This document shows positions 1 through 11,369 of a stretch of 63,261 nt of DNA, one piece after another. The position numbers and the translations under genes were made by a program. The notes beneath the pieces were generated by a model. That model was given only the letters and a program-made list of their open reading frames with translations. It ran no database searches and was not told the DNA's origin. Source of the stretch: Anthoceros angustus (Eukaryota > Streptophyta > Anthocerotopsida > Anthocerotales > Anthocerotaceae). Each line of letters begins with the position of its first letter. Position 1 is the stretch's first letter. Location of the stretch: positions 1,670,001-1,733,261 of the forward strand of contig MU008167.1 of assembly GCA_010909165.1 (NCBI GenBank), given 5' to 3'.

Positions 1-1
1 C

Positions 2-631
2 TTCACCATTCCCCCCGGGAGCTACAATGTGAAGAAGCTGTGCCTTGAGCCGACTTCCTTCACCGTGAAGGCCGAGGGCCAGCTGAAGGGATCCGGCGAG
101 GCGTTCCAGAAGACTAAGCTCATGACCAGGCTGACCTACACCTTGGACGAGATCACAGGGCCGTTGGAGGTCGGTGACGGCAGCATTAGCTTCAAGGAAG
201 TGGACGGCATCGACTACGCCGCCGTCACAGTGCAGCTGCCCGGAGGCGAGAGGGTGCCGTTCCTCTTCACCATCAAGGAGCTGGAAGCATCAGGAACCCC
301 GGAGGCTTTCGGCGGAAAGTTTGCCGTCCCTGCCTACAGAGGCTCCTCCTTCTTGGACCCTAAGGGCAGGGGAGGATCCACCGGGTACGATAACGCCGTA
401 GCCTTGCCCGCGGGAGGTCGTGGTGACGAGGAGGATCTTGCCAAGGAGAACAACAAGAACACCGAGGTTTTGGAAGGCAACATCACCTTCAGCATCGCCG
501 AGTCCAACCCCGAGACGAAAGAATTCGCTGGAGTGTTCGAGTCCTTCCAGCCCTCCGACACTGACTTGGGATCCAAGGCTCCCAAGGAGGTCAAGATCCA
601 GGGCATCTTCTACGCCCTCTTAGATGATTAG
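2..631 (+). CDS. PSBO: PsbO, oxygen-evolving enhancer protein 1 (5' partial)
   Basis: This is the C-terminal about 209 residues of PsbO, the lumenal extrinsic subunit of photosystem II that stabilises the Mn4CaO5 cluster. The frame is open from base 2, so the GTG at 29 is an internal valine and not a start. Family hallmarks are visible: [88 protein letters not shown] and KEVKIQG before the TAG at 629-631. The plant protein is about 330 residues with its bipartite transit peptide, so roughly the first third lies outside the window. No intron or break is seen in this part, and the frame is free of the small indels that pepper the repeats downstream. Identification is secure. Confidence 0.97.
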   Translation, partial: FTIPPGSYNVKKLCLEPTSFTVKAEGQLKGSGEAFQKTKLMTRLTYTLDEITGPLEVGDGSISFKEVDGIDYAAVTVQLPGGERVPFLFTIKELEASGTPEAFGGKFAVPAYRGSSFLDPKGRGGSTGYDNAVALPAGGRGDEEDLAKENNKNTEVLEGNITFSIAESNPETKEFAGVFESFQPSDTDLGSKAPKEVKIQGIFYALLDD

Positions 632-1554
632 ATAGGACTTCAGCCTTGTTCATATATTGTTCTGTAACAATTTGTATCTCAAGAAAACGCAAGGATGGAA
701 CTACCTCGCCGTGGCCCTGTCGTGTGCTTAAATTTTTCAGGTGTGCTCTCCCGTCTCAAAGAGATAACCTGGCACCATCTCTGCGGCGTTCTCCTACTGT
801 TAGTGAAGTTCTTCCCGTGCCAGTCTTGCAGACTACTCCCCTGTTCTTGTCTCTGTTGGATGAATGTTCGTCCTGTAGGAGGACTTAACGAGAGCTCTGT
901 GGCCTTGTTTCTGCTGCTCTCCAGTGCGTGGATTGCATTGCAAAGTTTTGCAATTTGACTCTCTCACAGTTGGACAAGAAACGGGTAAGCTCTCCGACTG
1001 GGAGTGAAACCCAGCCTTCCTGCACTGTTATCGCATAGATATGAATATCGTATCTGTCGTAGCTTTATCAGGAGATGATGCTACGGAGTTTCTCATCTGT
1101 TTTGAGATGTGGAGTCTTTTCTTGCGAGAAGTTGCCCATCAAACTTTTTTACTAAGACTCCACAGTGGGGATAAATCGCCATCCCGTTCCATGCTTGCTA
1201 TGATTAAGTGAACTTGGGAGTCTCGCGATTCTTCAGGCCCTTCCGCTCTCGCACTTGCAAAACCAGCGTAGCACATGAACAAGGATGGACTGCTCCAACT
1301 TACCTTCATCAAAATCCACTAGGTACCTAATTAATGTGCAGAATGGTAAAAAAAGAAAGTGATAACACATCAAAGTTGGAATCTGAATCCAGGATTAATC
1401 TAACGGCCGGTCTCAGAGGAGCACCAGCGCTTTAGCTGTTCGAAGCCATCCGAAGGAGAACAGCATCAGAGAGCTCAGGAGCTCTGTGGATGCTGCCAGT
1501 GCTGGGTTTGCTGTAGCTCTGCCGCCTGGTGAGCAGCAGCAGTAGCAGGGCGCC
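632..1554. other. Intergenic: PSBO 3' flank and GRXS15 5' flank
   Basis: No protein-like frame is convincing here. The first few hundred bases should hold the PSBO 3' UTR, and the stretch just before 1555 should hold the glutaredoxin promoter and 5' UTR. I found no clear TATA box or canonical AATAAA signal. Confidence 0.5.
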
Positions 1555-2607
1555 ATGTTACCGGCTTGTAGAGCGGCAGCCAGCTCCCTGCGGGGGAGAC
1601 CTGCAGGTCTGAATTCTGGCTGCAACACTGTGGCCATGGCTCTTGTGGACGGTAGGGTTTCTGAGCTTGCTTGTGTTGGGGGAGCAGGGTCTGTGGCAGC
1701 GGCTTGGAATCGGGCCAGCCAGCAATTGGGATTCAGCACTGGGGACAGCGCGAATTCCCATGACGACTTCAAGCCTGTGCTCAAGGCTTCGGATGCCGCG
1801 CAGCCTGTGCTGGAGCACATTGAAAAGGTTCGACTCAGGCTGTGCGGGCAAGGGCTGCAAGGCAGCTGAGTTGGATTGCATTGGTTTGGATTGGATTGTG
1901 GCACTGTCTGCTCTATTCTAGGGCAATTGGGGGAAGGCCATCTTTGCTTTGCTTCCTTTTGATCTGCTCTGCTGCGGCATGTTGCAGGATGTGAAGGAGA
2001 ACCCGATTATGGTGTACATGAAAGGAATTCCAGAGGCTCCTCAGTGTGGCTTCAGTGCCCTTGTGGTGCGCATTCTGAATGAGTATGGTGAGTTGTCACG
2101 GCCTTGTTTGTGTGACCTAGTCTTGCGAAGGGAAGTGTGGCTTCTACGTGATTTTTCTCTTCACTGAGACAGCTCTAAAACAACCTGCGCAGGTGTACCG
2201 TTCAAATCAAGAAACGTGTTGGCTGATCCTGAGCTAAGGAGTGGCATCAAAGAGTACAGGTACGTGGCTTTCATATTCGCCTGCTTCGAACTCCAACCGA
2301 TTGGTAGATCGGACTCTTTAACGTCTAATCTCCTCAAGAATACATCTGCTTGTCGTTGTGGTATTGCAGCAAATGGCCTACAGTTCCCCAGGTCTATGTA
2401 AATGGAGAGTTCGTCGGTGGATCCGACATCATTTTGAACATGCACAAGGTTAGACCAAATCATCTGCTTACCAGCTTCTGGTAGACCTCCTTTTTATGGT
2501 GAACATAGGTTCTCCTGAGCAGATGTTTGATGCCACTCAATTTGCATATGCAGAATGGAGAGCTTGAAACCTTGTTCAAAGAGGCCGGGGTGAACAAGAA
2601 GGAGTAG
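1555..2607 (+). CDS. GRXS15: Monothiol CGFS glutaredoxin, mitochondrial S15 type, five exons
   Basis: Exons are 1555-1827, 1988-2087, 2193-2259, 2370-2448 and 2554-2607. All introns are GT-AG and 104-160 bp, and phases are consistent, giving 190 aa. The core reads [20 protein letters not shown], then [13 protein letters not shown], a [13 protein letters not shown] strand with the cis-proline, [11 protein letters not shown], and an acidic/lysine C-terminus. CGFS is the single-cysteine Fe-S ligand. The [15 protein letters not shown] ending matches plant GRXS15 rather than the chloroplast S14 or S16 forms. The first about 85 residues are Arg/Ala-rich and low in acid, fitting a mitochondrial presequence. 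The family holds and transfers [2Fe-2S] clusters with glutathione in the mitochondrial matrix. The start is the first in-frame ATG of the long first exon. Confidence 0.92.
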
Positions 2608-3114
2608 AGCTAGGTTGCAGGGTTCAGCCATGACTTTGTTTTTCTCACGACTGGGTGAGTTGTTTAGAGAGCCTCTGTTTCTGGCAGACTTCAAATGGGA
2701 ACGGGAGCAAGCAAGAATTGCCGATCCTGGACCAGAAAGCATTACGACGGGGTTCTCCTGTTCGATGTGTGAATAAGTGGGCAGACAGTTTTTAATTGAG
2801 CTGCCTGTCTGACCTAAACTGGAAGAAGGTTGAGTTCATGGAGCAATTTTGCCTTAGCCTACTTGATTTTCCGGTGACTGGTCGTGAGCTTGTTAACATT
2901 TCTACGGTTGTTCAGACTGCCTCTCTTGACTATCAAATTCGTCCAAGATAACATTTTGGCTGTCCCGTGTCTCCGCAGGGTGGTGTGGCTGCTTACATGA
3001 CTTTACGGTTGTGACTGAAGCTGTGGTTGCTCTAGAAAGGATGAGCTGCCTGATCAGGAATTCTGCAGGGTGCATGCTACACAGAGACGAAAGATGCAGA
3101 GAAGTTCACGAGAC
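2608..3114. other. Intergenic between convergent genes
   Basis: This should contain the 3' UTR of the glutaredoxin gene and that of the minus-strand coiled-coil gene ending at 3115. No further gene or structured repeat is evident. Confidence 0.5.
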
Positions 3115-4403
3115 CTATAAAATCACGACGACAGGATTCTTAGAATTTGAAGCATCTTGCTGCTTCCTGAAAAGGTATCTCCTGCCGCAGACAGGAGGCC
3201 CTATTTTCTCAACTATGAGACTACCTTCATCTAGCTTTGCTTGCAAGATTGCAGCTTCCTTTTCGGCCAGCAGATCTGCCATGAGACGCCGCTTCTTCAC
3301 CCCTGGGGAATCGGGATCTGGCCCTGCCAGCACGGCCTGTGACCTGTTGTTCTTGCTAGGCTTCCGGGGAAGCCTCCCTTTCTTGCCTGCAGCGGGCACA
3401 GCAGCGGGAGCCGCACCAGCAGCAACAGGAGCCTCACCAGCAGCAACAGGAGCCTCACCAGCTGGAGCAGCAGTAGCCGCAGCAGGAGTAAGAGCCGCAG
3501 CAGGTATGTTGTCTCCTCTCTCCTGGCATATCAGCTCTTCCAGCTCCCAGTCCTCAGTCTTTTGCACATGCTGGGTTGGAACATCTTCGGCATCTCTCCC
3601 GCTCGCCTCTGCAATGGCCTCGATTGTGTGACCTCCGTTTCCGGCCTCACCCACCAGGGCTGTTGGTGCTGGCGCAGGAAGGGACCCAGCAGGAGGAACC
3701 GACGCTTGTTGCTTCACTGTGTGGCTGATTGGTGCGCCCTCTCCAGCCTCTGATGCAGCAAGAGCAGGAGGAGGGCGTGGCGTTCGTGGGTGCTCGCCGT
3801 CGTGTCTTCCAGCTGCTTCTCCAGGTGTAGGAGGCTGTGGAGCAGCAGCAGCTGTAGGGGGCTGTGGATCAGCAGCAGCAGCAGTAGGAGGTTGTGGAGC
3901 AGCAGCAGGAGGAGGCTGTGGTGCAGCAGCAGGAAGAGGCTGTGGAGCAGCAGCAGCCGTAGGAGGCGGCCTGTTACCTGCGGCAATGCCACGCTCCTTG
4001 TCACGTCTTGCGTCAAGAATGCAGGATGCCAGAGAAGGGAGAGCAGGGTGGTAAAGGAGGTACCTGTATGAGCAGGATGAACGACGTGCACCAAGGAGCT
4101 CTGCAACAGGGATTGGAGGTACTGGGCACGGTTTTCCTTCTCCCTGCGCTTCAGCTCCATTTTCTGCGAGATCTGCAGCACAAACTCTTCGTGGATTTTG
4201 GCTGCCACCTGCACTCTCCTGAACATTTCCAGCTCGTAGTCCGCATGCTCCTTGGTCTTACATTCCAGCAATCTCCCCAGCTGCACGAGCTCCTCATCCG
4301 CCTGTGCCATGGCGCTTCTGGCCTGCTCCGCCTCCAATGCCATCTCCCGAACCAGGTTTCCATGCGCCCTGATGAAGAGCTCCTGCGCCTCCCTGACCCC
4401 CAT
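3115..4403 (-). CDS. Coiled-coil protein with Ala/Pro-rich linker, two exons (unknown function)
   Basis: I do not recognise this family. Exon 1 is 4403-4064 and exon 2 is 3977-3115, joined by an 86-bp GT-AG intron in phase 1, giving 400 aa. An in-frame ATG at 4484 would add 27 residues. Residues 1-110 are strongly helical and charged (REAQELFIRAHGNLVREM, then LELKRREKEN-like heptads) and look like a coiled coil. Residues about 114-180 are Ala/Pro/Gln repeats of the type AAAAPQPPT. A second Ala/Pro block (EAPVAAG repeated) precedes a basic segment KKGRLPRKPSKNNR, a possible nuclear signal, and a C-terminal helix VKKRRLMADLLAEKEAAI. The long open frames on the opposite strand are shadows of the GC-rich repeats. 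The 6877-8004 gene looks like a diverged paralogue. Confidence 0.75.
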
Positions 4404-5144
4404 CCCTGCCAGTCGCACTGCAAGCCCGCTGCACTGCAAGAAGCATTGCAAACACGACCCAACAAAGCAGCGCCCGACGTGCACACTGCTTTCTTTTCCC
4501 TGAGAATTTCTTTCTTGCTTCCCCTGACCTGCCCGTTACAGGGTATCCGAAGTACAGGTGCGTGCTGGGCCTACTCAGTGTTTGTTCACTTCACTTCTAC
4601 TATTCCGACGTGCGTCACGGCCTTAAAGGGCGTCACTAATACCCAGCGGATGTGGTGCCTGCACGGATTCTCCAACCTTGCTTTCATGGTTCCTACTTGC
4701 TTCAGCTCTGGGTAGGGAAATGCGTGGATCTTGTGAAAGAGGTGAGCATTTACAAGCATTTATTTCCAGTCCTTTCAGGAATGCCTGAACGGACACATGT
4801 TCAAGGCAAGTTGTTGAGAGCAAAATCGTTGGCTGCAGTGCTGGACATGTGGTTGATCTGTTACGGATGTACTGGATCCTGCTGCCCCTGGTTTATGTAC
4901 TGACAGGAGGGCTGGTGGGAGTGGGCGTGGTGGGCGGAACTTTGTCAGCTGCCGCCAAGCTGATGCACTGGATCCTGCCATCCACGAAGACCACCACATG
5001 CTTGCAATCACAGGGGCTGTAGTGAATCACGTCTGCCTCGCACCTGGAACACCGAATGAAGCAGGAAAGGAAGGAAGGGTGAGAAATCTGAACATTTATT
5101 GCTGCTGTAGTGACCCACGAAAACTTTGATCAGAATTGGAGGCC
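4404..5144. other. Intergenic, 5' flank of the coiled-coil gene
   Basis: About 740 bp separate the upstream zinc-finger gene stop from the coiled-coil gene start on the same strand. No protein-like frame is convincing. Because three minus-strand genes follow one another here, a shared transcript cannot be excluded from sequence alone. Confidence 0.4.
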
Positions 5145-5668
5145 TCACCATCTTTCAGTTTCCTTGGACAGGATGTTGAACCTCCTTCCCTCCAGAGTGT
5201 GGCCGTACGCCAGCCATCTCTCATCTTCCTTCTCTGATGTAGCATGTCTATCCATGGCACTCTTGGTGGGCGATTTCACCTGGACCAGCTTCACCAGCTC
5301 GCCTCCTGCCTCCGGGAGCTGGCCTGCTTGCACCAGCGCAGCAGATCCTGCTGCCGCACAGTCCACAGGCCCTGGCAGGGCATCTGACTCAGACTGCACC
5401 GGGGGCTGGAATCTCCAGTACCGCAGCTCCCAGTCGGAGAAGAGCTCTCTGGCTCTCCGCACCCGGAACTGGTGCTGCACAGTCTGGAGCTCCCTGGTTC
5501 TGGTGGGAAACGCTCTCACGTAGTTCTGGATCGACTCCTTCACATGCTTCCGGGTTTCGCTGCAGCGGTCAAGCTTGAAGCCGGCCTTCCCGAAGGCTAG
5601 TACCATGTTCTGCAGCGTCGTCACTTCCTTGTCGTTGATGTTGTCTGTTGCATACGCCACAGCTTCGT

Positions 5669-5700
<32 letters not shown>

Positions 5701-6830
5701 AGGAGAGGGTTCCTGACCCTTCCCTTCAACACTGCTTTGGCCTCGCTGCTTTCCTTCGACTTCTCTTTCAACTCTTGCTTTGCTGCAGTTGCTCGTCTCA
5801 GCCGCTCCTTCAACCGGAGCACAAACTCGCTGGAGAAGCTGGAGAAGATCTGGCGATACCCATCCGAGCTCAGGCCTACCGCGTCATGCCATCCCTCCAG
5901 GTTGAAGTCCCACGGCTCCACCACAGCCACATACGAGGGAACCTTGAGGTGGGCTGGGTCGACGGTGAGCTTCTCGGGATACTCTGTCTCCCGCAGCTCC
6001 CTCTCTATCCTGCTGGACATGGTGGTGAGAAACCGCGCTTTGGAGGATGCATAGTTTCCTCTCTGTCGCACTTCTGGTGAGTTCTCCCTGAGCAACTTCC
6101 TCTTCTGGCTGTAGGCTTGGATCTGTGCCTTCCTCTTTTTCTGGCTGTTGGAAGGCTTCTTCAACTGCTGCTGCTGCGGCCTGGGGCTGTCGTTGCATGC
6201 GTCACCCAGTTTGCTTCTCTCCGCGCATGGCAGGGGCTTGGGAGGTCTCCCTCGCTTCCCCAGAATCTGCCATGCCCGCCACTGGTGGAAGTCCTTCCGA
6301 TGCGCATTCAGAGATTTCAGCTCTGAGAACCGTCGGTTGCAGCTGTTGTCTGTGCCTGTGCCACTCAGCTTGCAGATGTATGTCTTCGCGCCGTCTTCCA
6401 TGGTCTCCTCCCACGTCCCATCCTTCTCCTTGGTCCTATTTTTCACAGCATCGTCTGCAACACAGGAGCAAGTCACCAAACTATCTACTCTCTGCTACCT
6501 TCACTCACCATAAATGTGAGTTTCTTGATTGTGCAGCCTTGCAGAGCTCTAGTCCTCACCTTCTGGAGAGCCGAGTGCAAGGATGTCCAGCCTCGGAAGT
6601 CCAGCTCCGCACAAGCGCTTCACTTTCTCAGCATCAGCCTGCAACCGAGGTACAGACCCTGAAGAGTGCAACAACAGCATACATGCGAGCTAGTGTTTCA
6701 ACATGGCGACAGGACTACTCTGTATATCTGGAGGAAGAAAGTACTTCAGCAGCCTGGAGAACGCCTGCCACTGCTTTGTTATCATCACTCGAGCTTGGAA
6801 CAGGACTCGGTGGTGCTTGCTCCTGTCCAT
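5145..6830 (-). CDS. Atypical C2H2 zinc-finger protein with coiled-coil region, three-exon model
   Basis: The large 3' exon (6454-5145) is certain to be protein-like. A phase-consistent model adds exons 6638-6560 and 6830-6711 with introns of 105 and 72 bp, giving 502 aa. The donor at 6710 (CCT|GTCGCC) is weak, so the first exon is tentative. The large exon has a finger of form C-x10-C-x12-H-x4-H (CKLSGTGTDNSC, then NAHRKDFH), a basic region GKRGRPPKPLP that resembles an AT-hook core, and a KKPSNSQKKRKAQ nuclear-signal-like stretch. A conserved-looking globular block (VAVVEPWDFNLEGWHD) and a Lys/Glu-rich helix follow, with a Ser/Asn microsatellite run coded by a GTT/GCT-type trinucleotide tract near 5670-5700. 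A nuclear DNA- or RNA-binding role is inferred. The family is not recognised. Confidence 0.7.
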
Positions 6831-6876
6831 CAGACCTCAGGTCGGTATCTTGCAACTCAGTTCCAACTTCCTTCTG

Positions 6877-8004
6877 TCATAAACAATACACATCCATTCC
6901 AAGTCCATAGTCACCCATTTCTGCCTGTAGCAAGTTCAGTTTAGCCAATAGCACACCCATTTCAGCCATTGTCACAAATGTTACCTTTTCATGACAAACA
7001 TCTACTTCAACAACCTCTCTCAAACTCCCCCCTCGCTCCTCCTCCACAACCTGCCCATGCTCCACTTCCGCAACTTCACTTCCCACCACCCCACCTCCCG
7101 GTGCAACTGGCAGCACCTCCACAGCCTTGTCACCATCGCAGTCTCCCTCTCCCTGGCTTTGGCCACTGTCCACACAACTCTTCACCGGCGAGCACCCCGC
7201 GGACTTCCCGACAGGGGCCAAGGTTCCACAATCCGGGTGATCTTCCCCAACAATCTTCTTGAACACCCTCCTCCTCCTTTTACTCAAGTTTCTATCACGC
7301 ACCGCTTCCTCCTCCTGGCTTGCCACAGGAGGGGCAATCACAGCTTCCTGATCAGGACCCGGCTCATCCTCCAGGTCAGAATCCAGGTTAATCACCTGTT
7401 CTAGATTGTTTAAGACCTCCACATCCAACATCCTTGCAGCTTCCTCCCGTCGCCCCGCCCCTTCAACTTTGATTTCCACGGGGCTGATGATCACCAGTCT
7501 CTCCCCACCTGCACCCACACCAACGCCAAGATTAACGCCAATGTTATACTTTTATTATCACATACTTATATTCCTAACGTGAGATCAATGGACTTCATGA
7601 AATGCAAGAACAGAAGAAAATCCCTGCACCCACTACAACCATGAAATGGGAAACGCAAACCAGAGCAAAGCACAACCTCCAGACAAAATCGGAACGGACA
7701 GGTTCCGCTGCAGCTCGGCGAGCCTCCTGAGATGCACCATGAGCCCCTCGTTCTCTCTTCTCTTCCTGCTCATCTCTTCCGCCGCCTTCCGCGAAAGCTC
7801 CTTGTGCTCCATGATCTTCCCCTCCATCTCCTCCGACATCTTCCTCATTTCGTCCGCGTGAGCCCGGCCGATCTGCTCCAGTTCCGACTCCATCTCCCTC
7901 AGCAATTCATCGTTGCTCTGAATCTGCCGTTTCAGCTTTTGGCAAGTTCGGATCACCTGCTGGTGCGCTTGATCCTGCAATGCCTGCGCCTCCTCCAGAA
8001 TCAT
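6877..8004 (-). CDS. Coiled-coil protein with acidic SIM-like motif, two exons (unknown function)
   Basis: Exon 1 is 8004-7677 and exon 2 is 7508-6877, joined by a 168-bp phase-1 GT-AG intron, giving 319 aa. Residues 1-105 form a charged coiled coil (EEAQALQDQAHQQVIR, then MSRKRRENEGLMVHL). Exon 2 carries VEVLNNLEQVINLDSDLEDE, a hydrophobic-then-acidic stretch like a SUMO-interaction motif, a basic run SKRRRRVFKK, and a Gly/Val/Glu-rich tail ending LLQAEMGDYGLGMD. Exon 1 resembles exon 1 of the 3115-4403 gene in its start (EAQxL..xAH..), charge pattern and KRRExE ending, and the intron phase is the same. The next gene model on this strand starts only 46 bp downstream, so the two could be one transcription unit. 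Function unknown. Confidence 0.65.
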
Positions 8005-10474
8005 GATTCCTGGCTTCCTTCCAACCGAGCCCCGCAGAGCTCAGACGTGAAGAGCCAAAGCCGTGTGCACAAAAACTTCACTCCCCGTCAAGGGAAGGCG
8101 AATTCTTGAAGCAAGCATTCAATCAAAGCGCAATTCCTGCCCTGGGGCGCATGGATGCTGCTGAATCGTGTGGAATCGGGGGCTTGTGAAGGAAAGCAGG
8201 TGGAGTGGTATGGCCGGCCTTCAAGGCGAGGCTGATGTTACATTTCCTTGCGTCTCGAGTCGGTAGGCCAGGAATGGGAACGGGTCCAAAGCGCTTAATG
8301 AAATCATTGCTGCTGCTGGCAACGCCAACAGCCGTTGTTGTTTCACTAAATTATCATTGCTGCTCCCTGCTCAGCTAATAACCACTCTTGTTAGTTCACT
8401 TACCTACTCATTTTGTTTGTGTCTTGGAGGGCCAAGGTGGCAAGAATGAGAGGTAATGCAGCTTGTATGACCACTCACATTAGGTACCTACTCCTATCCA
8501 TATTTGCTGTTGTATGCAACATCTCACCCCAAGTTCGTTTCAGCTGTTCAAGTAATCCCATAGAGATGCATGAAGAACTTATACATTAGTTGTTGCGCAT
8601 GAGGCCCAAGACCCGGATCCCATGCTTACTAGGTCTCCACATTGCAGGGAAGAGTGATTTTAATGGTTTGGTAGGAAAAACTCATCACAATAAATTACAT
8701 ATATATATAGTAAATTATAATATTTATTCTAATGAAAGCTAAAGTTCTACTAAAAATGAAAGGGAGGTTGTAAAGAGATCAAGCCCCATCCATTCCTCCT
8801 CTATAAAGCTTGCGACCATATCAAAGATAACCCTATTTCTACTTTACGTGCACAAAGAAACTAATTTCTAGCAGCTACTAAGTACGGTCTTACAAAAAAT
8901 GCCGGTCTAAGGTGCACCGATGGTCCTTGTTCTCAAGTGCACATCTTCCTAGTGCAAGACCTTGAGGTGGAAGTCTCACCTTTGTTCACTTTTTAGCGTT
9001 CAATGTTCATAGATCTATGGTGCTCGACTCTCTTTCCATAGTTCTAAAAAACGATTTTATAAGACATCTCATGTTAGGTAAATTTTAACATATAACCGAT
9101 TATTTGAATGAAGACCTTTTTACCACACATTTTTCAATTATTTTTTTCCTGCAAGTTATTGAAATGAAGACTTTCATGCAAGTTATCGGGATGAAGGGGT
9201 TTATCCCCCAACCTATTCTTATGGACCATATTTTAAGACGAGTTGGGATCAAGTTCGAGCCCACTGTCTGGGTAGAGACCACGATGATGTTCATGCAGGT
9301 TTTTGGGGATGCTGACGTTCATCCGTGATACTATACTTCTAAACAATATTTTCAAATGTTTTGAGATCACAATTGTTGGGGTATAGACTAGTATTCAGAT
9401 GAAGAATGAAGACTATTTTTAAGATGAAGACTATTACTGAAGAGGATATCATGCTGCCATTCTAAAGTGATTCGGATGAATATCTTCATGGCCTCTAGTA
9501 TTTCAAAGAAGATTTTATGTCTTCTTGTATAACATTTGAATGTGCAAAAGTGATTTGGATGAATACTTTACTCTCCGCAATAAAGTTCTGATTGTTTTTA
9601 TTCGGAATTTAATTTAGCCATCAAATCTTAAATAAATATCTACTAGGTTTTGTAGCCGTCCAGACTACAAGGATTCAACCCAAGTATGTCATCAAACGAC
9701 ATTCTTTGGACCGGGACTAAGGCTCCAAGTTGAACATGCTTTCTTTGTGGGTTGACACGCTCGAAGAGCAAGCTATTAGTATGGCTGGTGGATGCGTGCT
9801 TGCCTAGTATTGGGCAAAGGAACTGGCACCAACGTCCATAATATAGAAGTTATGTGATCTTGCAACATCTCCAAGGCACCAGGGAGTTTGCAGATGGCGT
9901 AAAATTGGAAGACATTTCAGAAGGAACGTCGTAAGAAACGGGTTGGAGAGCCCAGGGGAGGGACATCACCTTCTTCAACAAATGTGGCAAACAGCAGACA
10001 TCTTTTTTCTACTTTCTTAGCTATTCTTCAATCACCTTCTTCAATAAGTTGACTTATGCATTTACAATTTTATCACGAGTGAATAAGTCATGCTAGCTAG
10101 TTACCATCATTTCCAAACGTGATTGAAAGTATAGAGGATATCTCGTGTTAGGGCACGTTGGAACATGTAGTTAATTAAAATTATTTATGGTATTTTAGAT
10201 TTGATTAATTAGCATATTTAGCTTATTAACTACCTCATCAAACTTTTGTTTTGTTACTTGATAAGCGTTATCAATGCATTCTCTCCTCATCGTATACGCT
10301 TTCGTGCTGAACCCTGTGACAAAGATATAAATAAAGGTAAAGAGGTGTTTTTGGCTTTCATAATACATACATCAATTTACCCAACCGGGCTGAAAGATTG
10401 TGAGAGAATGAAAGATTGTCAAAGAAAGGTTCCCCATCTCAGCATTGATCCGCCGGCCAATGCGTCTAGGTGAA
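8005..10474. other. Gene-poor AT-rich stretch
   Basis: No protein-coding region, RNA gene or terminal repeat that I can support. Open frames are under 80 codons with no family resemblance. Composition shifts to AT-rich from about 8650, consistent with old repeat-derived sequence. Confidence 0.5.
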
Positions 10475-10700
10475 CTGGGGTGATTTCGACTCTAATCTAG
10501 GACTTCAAATATTTACTTCAAATGAAAGATTGTGAAAGTTTGGTTCCCCAAGTGATTTCGACTCTAATCATGGACTTCAAATATTTACTTCAAATGAAAG
10601 ATTGTCAAAGTTTGGTTCCCAGGTGATTTCGACTCTAATCTAGGACTTCAAATATTTACTTCAAATGAAAGATTGTGAAAGTTTGGTTCCCCATTCCAGC
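10475..10700. repeat. Tandem repeat, about 70-bp unit, three copies
   Basis: The phrase gatttcgactctaatc begins units at about 10482, 10551 and 10625. Each unit continues with acttcaaatatttacttc and ends in an attgt.aaagtttggttccc phrase. Copies are nearly identical, so the expansion is recent. A related single unit occurs inverted near 13260-13310. Confidence 0.85.
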
Positions 10701-10769
10701 ATTGATCCGCCCTAACTGTTGAGTTCTTATGTCAACAGGTGTATGTGTGCACCCCAATTCTTAGGGTGC

Positions 10770-10945
10770 ACACACAATTACCGAAAGAAGGTCTAGCCAT
10801 CTCGTCCATAGGAGTATCTAACAAAAGCCAACTTCAAACTCTTATCTTCCTCTCTATCTTGATTTGTGTTGAATTACGGAAAGACGGTCTAGCCATCTCG
10901 TTCATGGGACTATCTAACAAAAGCCAACTTCAAACTCTTATCTTA
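10770..10945. repeat. Tandem duplication, about 93-bp unit, two copies
   Basis: A segment containing gtctagccatctcgt and aaaagccaacttcaaactc occurs twice, from about 10785 and about 10878, with a few substitutions. No coding content is recognised. Confidence 0.8.
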
Positions 10946-11079
10946 CTTAGAATTGGCTTAGTATATGCACCAATGGCTGCTACGACGAAACCAAATAGGT
11001 TCATTCCTATTATTATTATTTCTCACTAACTTTTTGCTAACTTGCAAAGTGACTCCACTTTAGCAACATCCTCTTCAAC

Positions 11080-11345
11080 CTGGGAACGTGATATCTGCTA
11101 CATTTGCCCTATGCCTTGAGGCATAAGGTTTGGGTGGAAGCAAATGAGCATGGGAATGAGCTCTTGACCAGCAGCCGATTCAGCAGGAACCTGTAACAGC
11201 ATCAACAGTGTTTGTTGCAGATGCTGTATAACTGAGAGTGCAGACATGCAGACATGACTCTGCTCTGCTCGTCCTCGGCGCCAGCCGTCTGACAAATGGC
11301 AACCAAATTCTCATCCGGACTGCACAGGCCCAACCAGCAAGGCTC
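11080..11345. repeat. Partial copy of the long-TIR foldback repeat family
   Basis: The segment beginning gatatctgctacatttgccc, with the following aaggtttgggtgg phrase and a later cagatgctgtataactgag block, matches the element at 35118-35821 and its partial copy at about 42225-42670. Compared with those copies it has an internal deletion of about 200 bp after gagcatg. Confidence 0.75.
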
Positions 11346-11369
11346 AGAGTCAAAGAAATATTCCGCTAT

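Noticed and set aside
3011-3631. A 206-codon plus-strand frame opposite the coiled-coil gene
   Set aside because: It is the complement of the Ala/Pro-rich exon. The minus-strand frame has the splice junction, coiled coil and compositional logic; the plus frame is a shadow of the GC-rich repeats.
3714-4484. The 256-codon minus frame taken as a complete single-exon protein with a Leu-rich tail
   Set aside because: The Leu/His run after about 4064 is the intron and then the Ala/Pro exon read out of frame. Splicing at 4064/3977 gives a coherent product.
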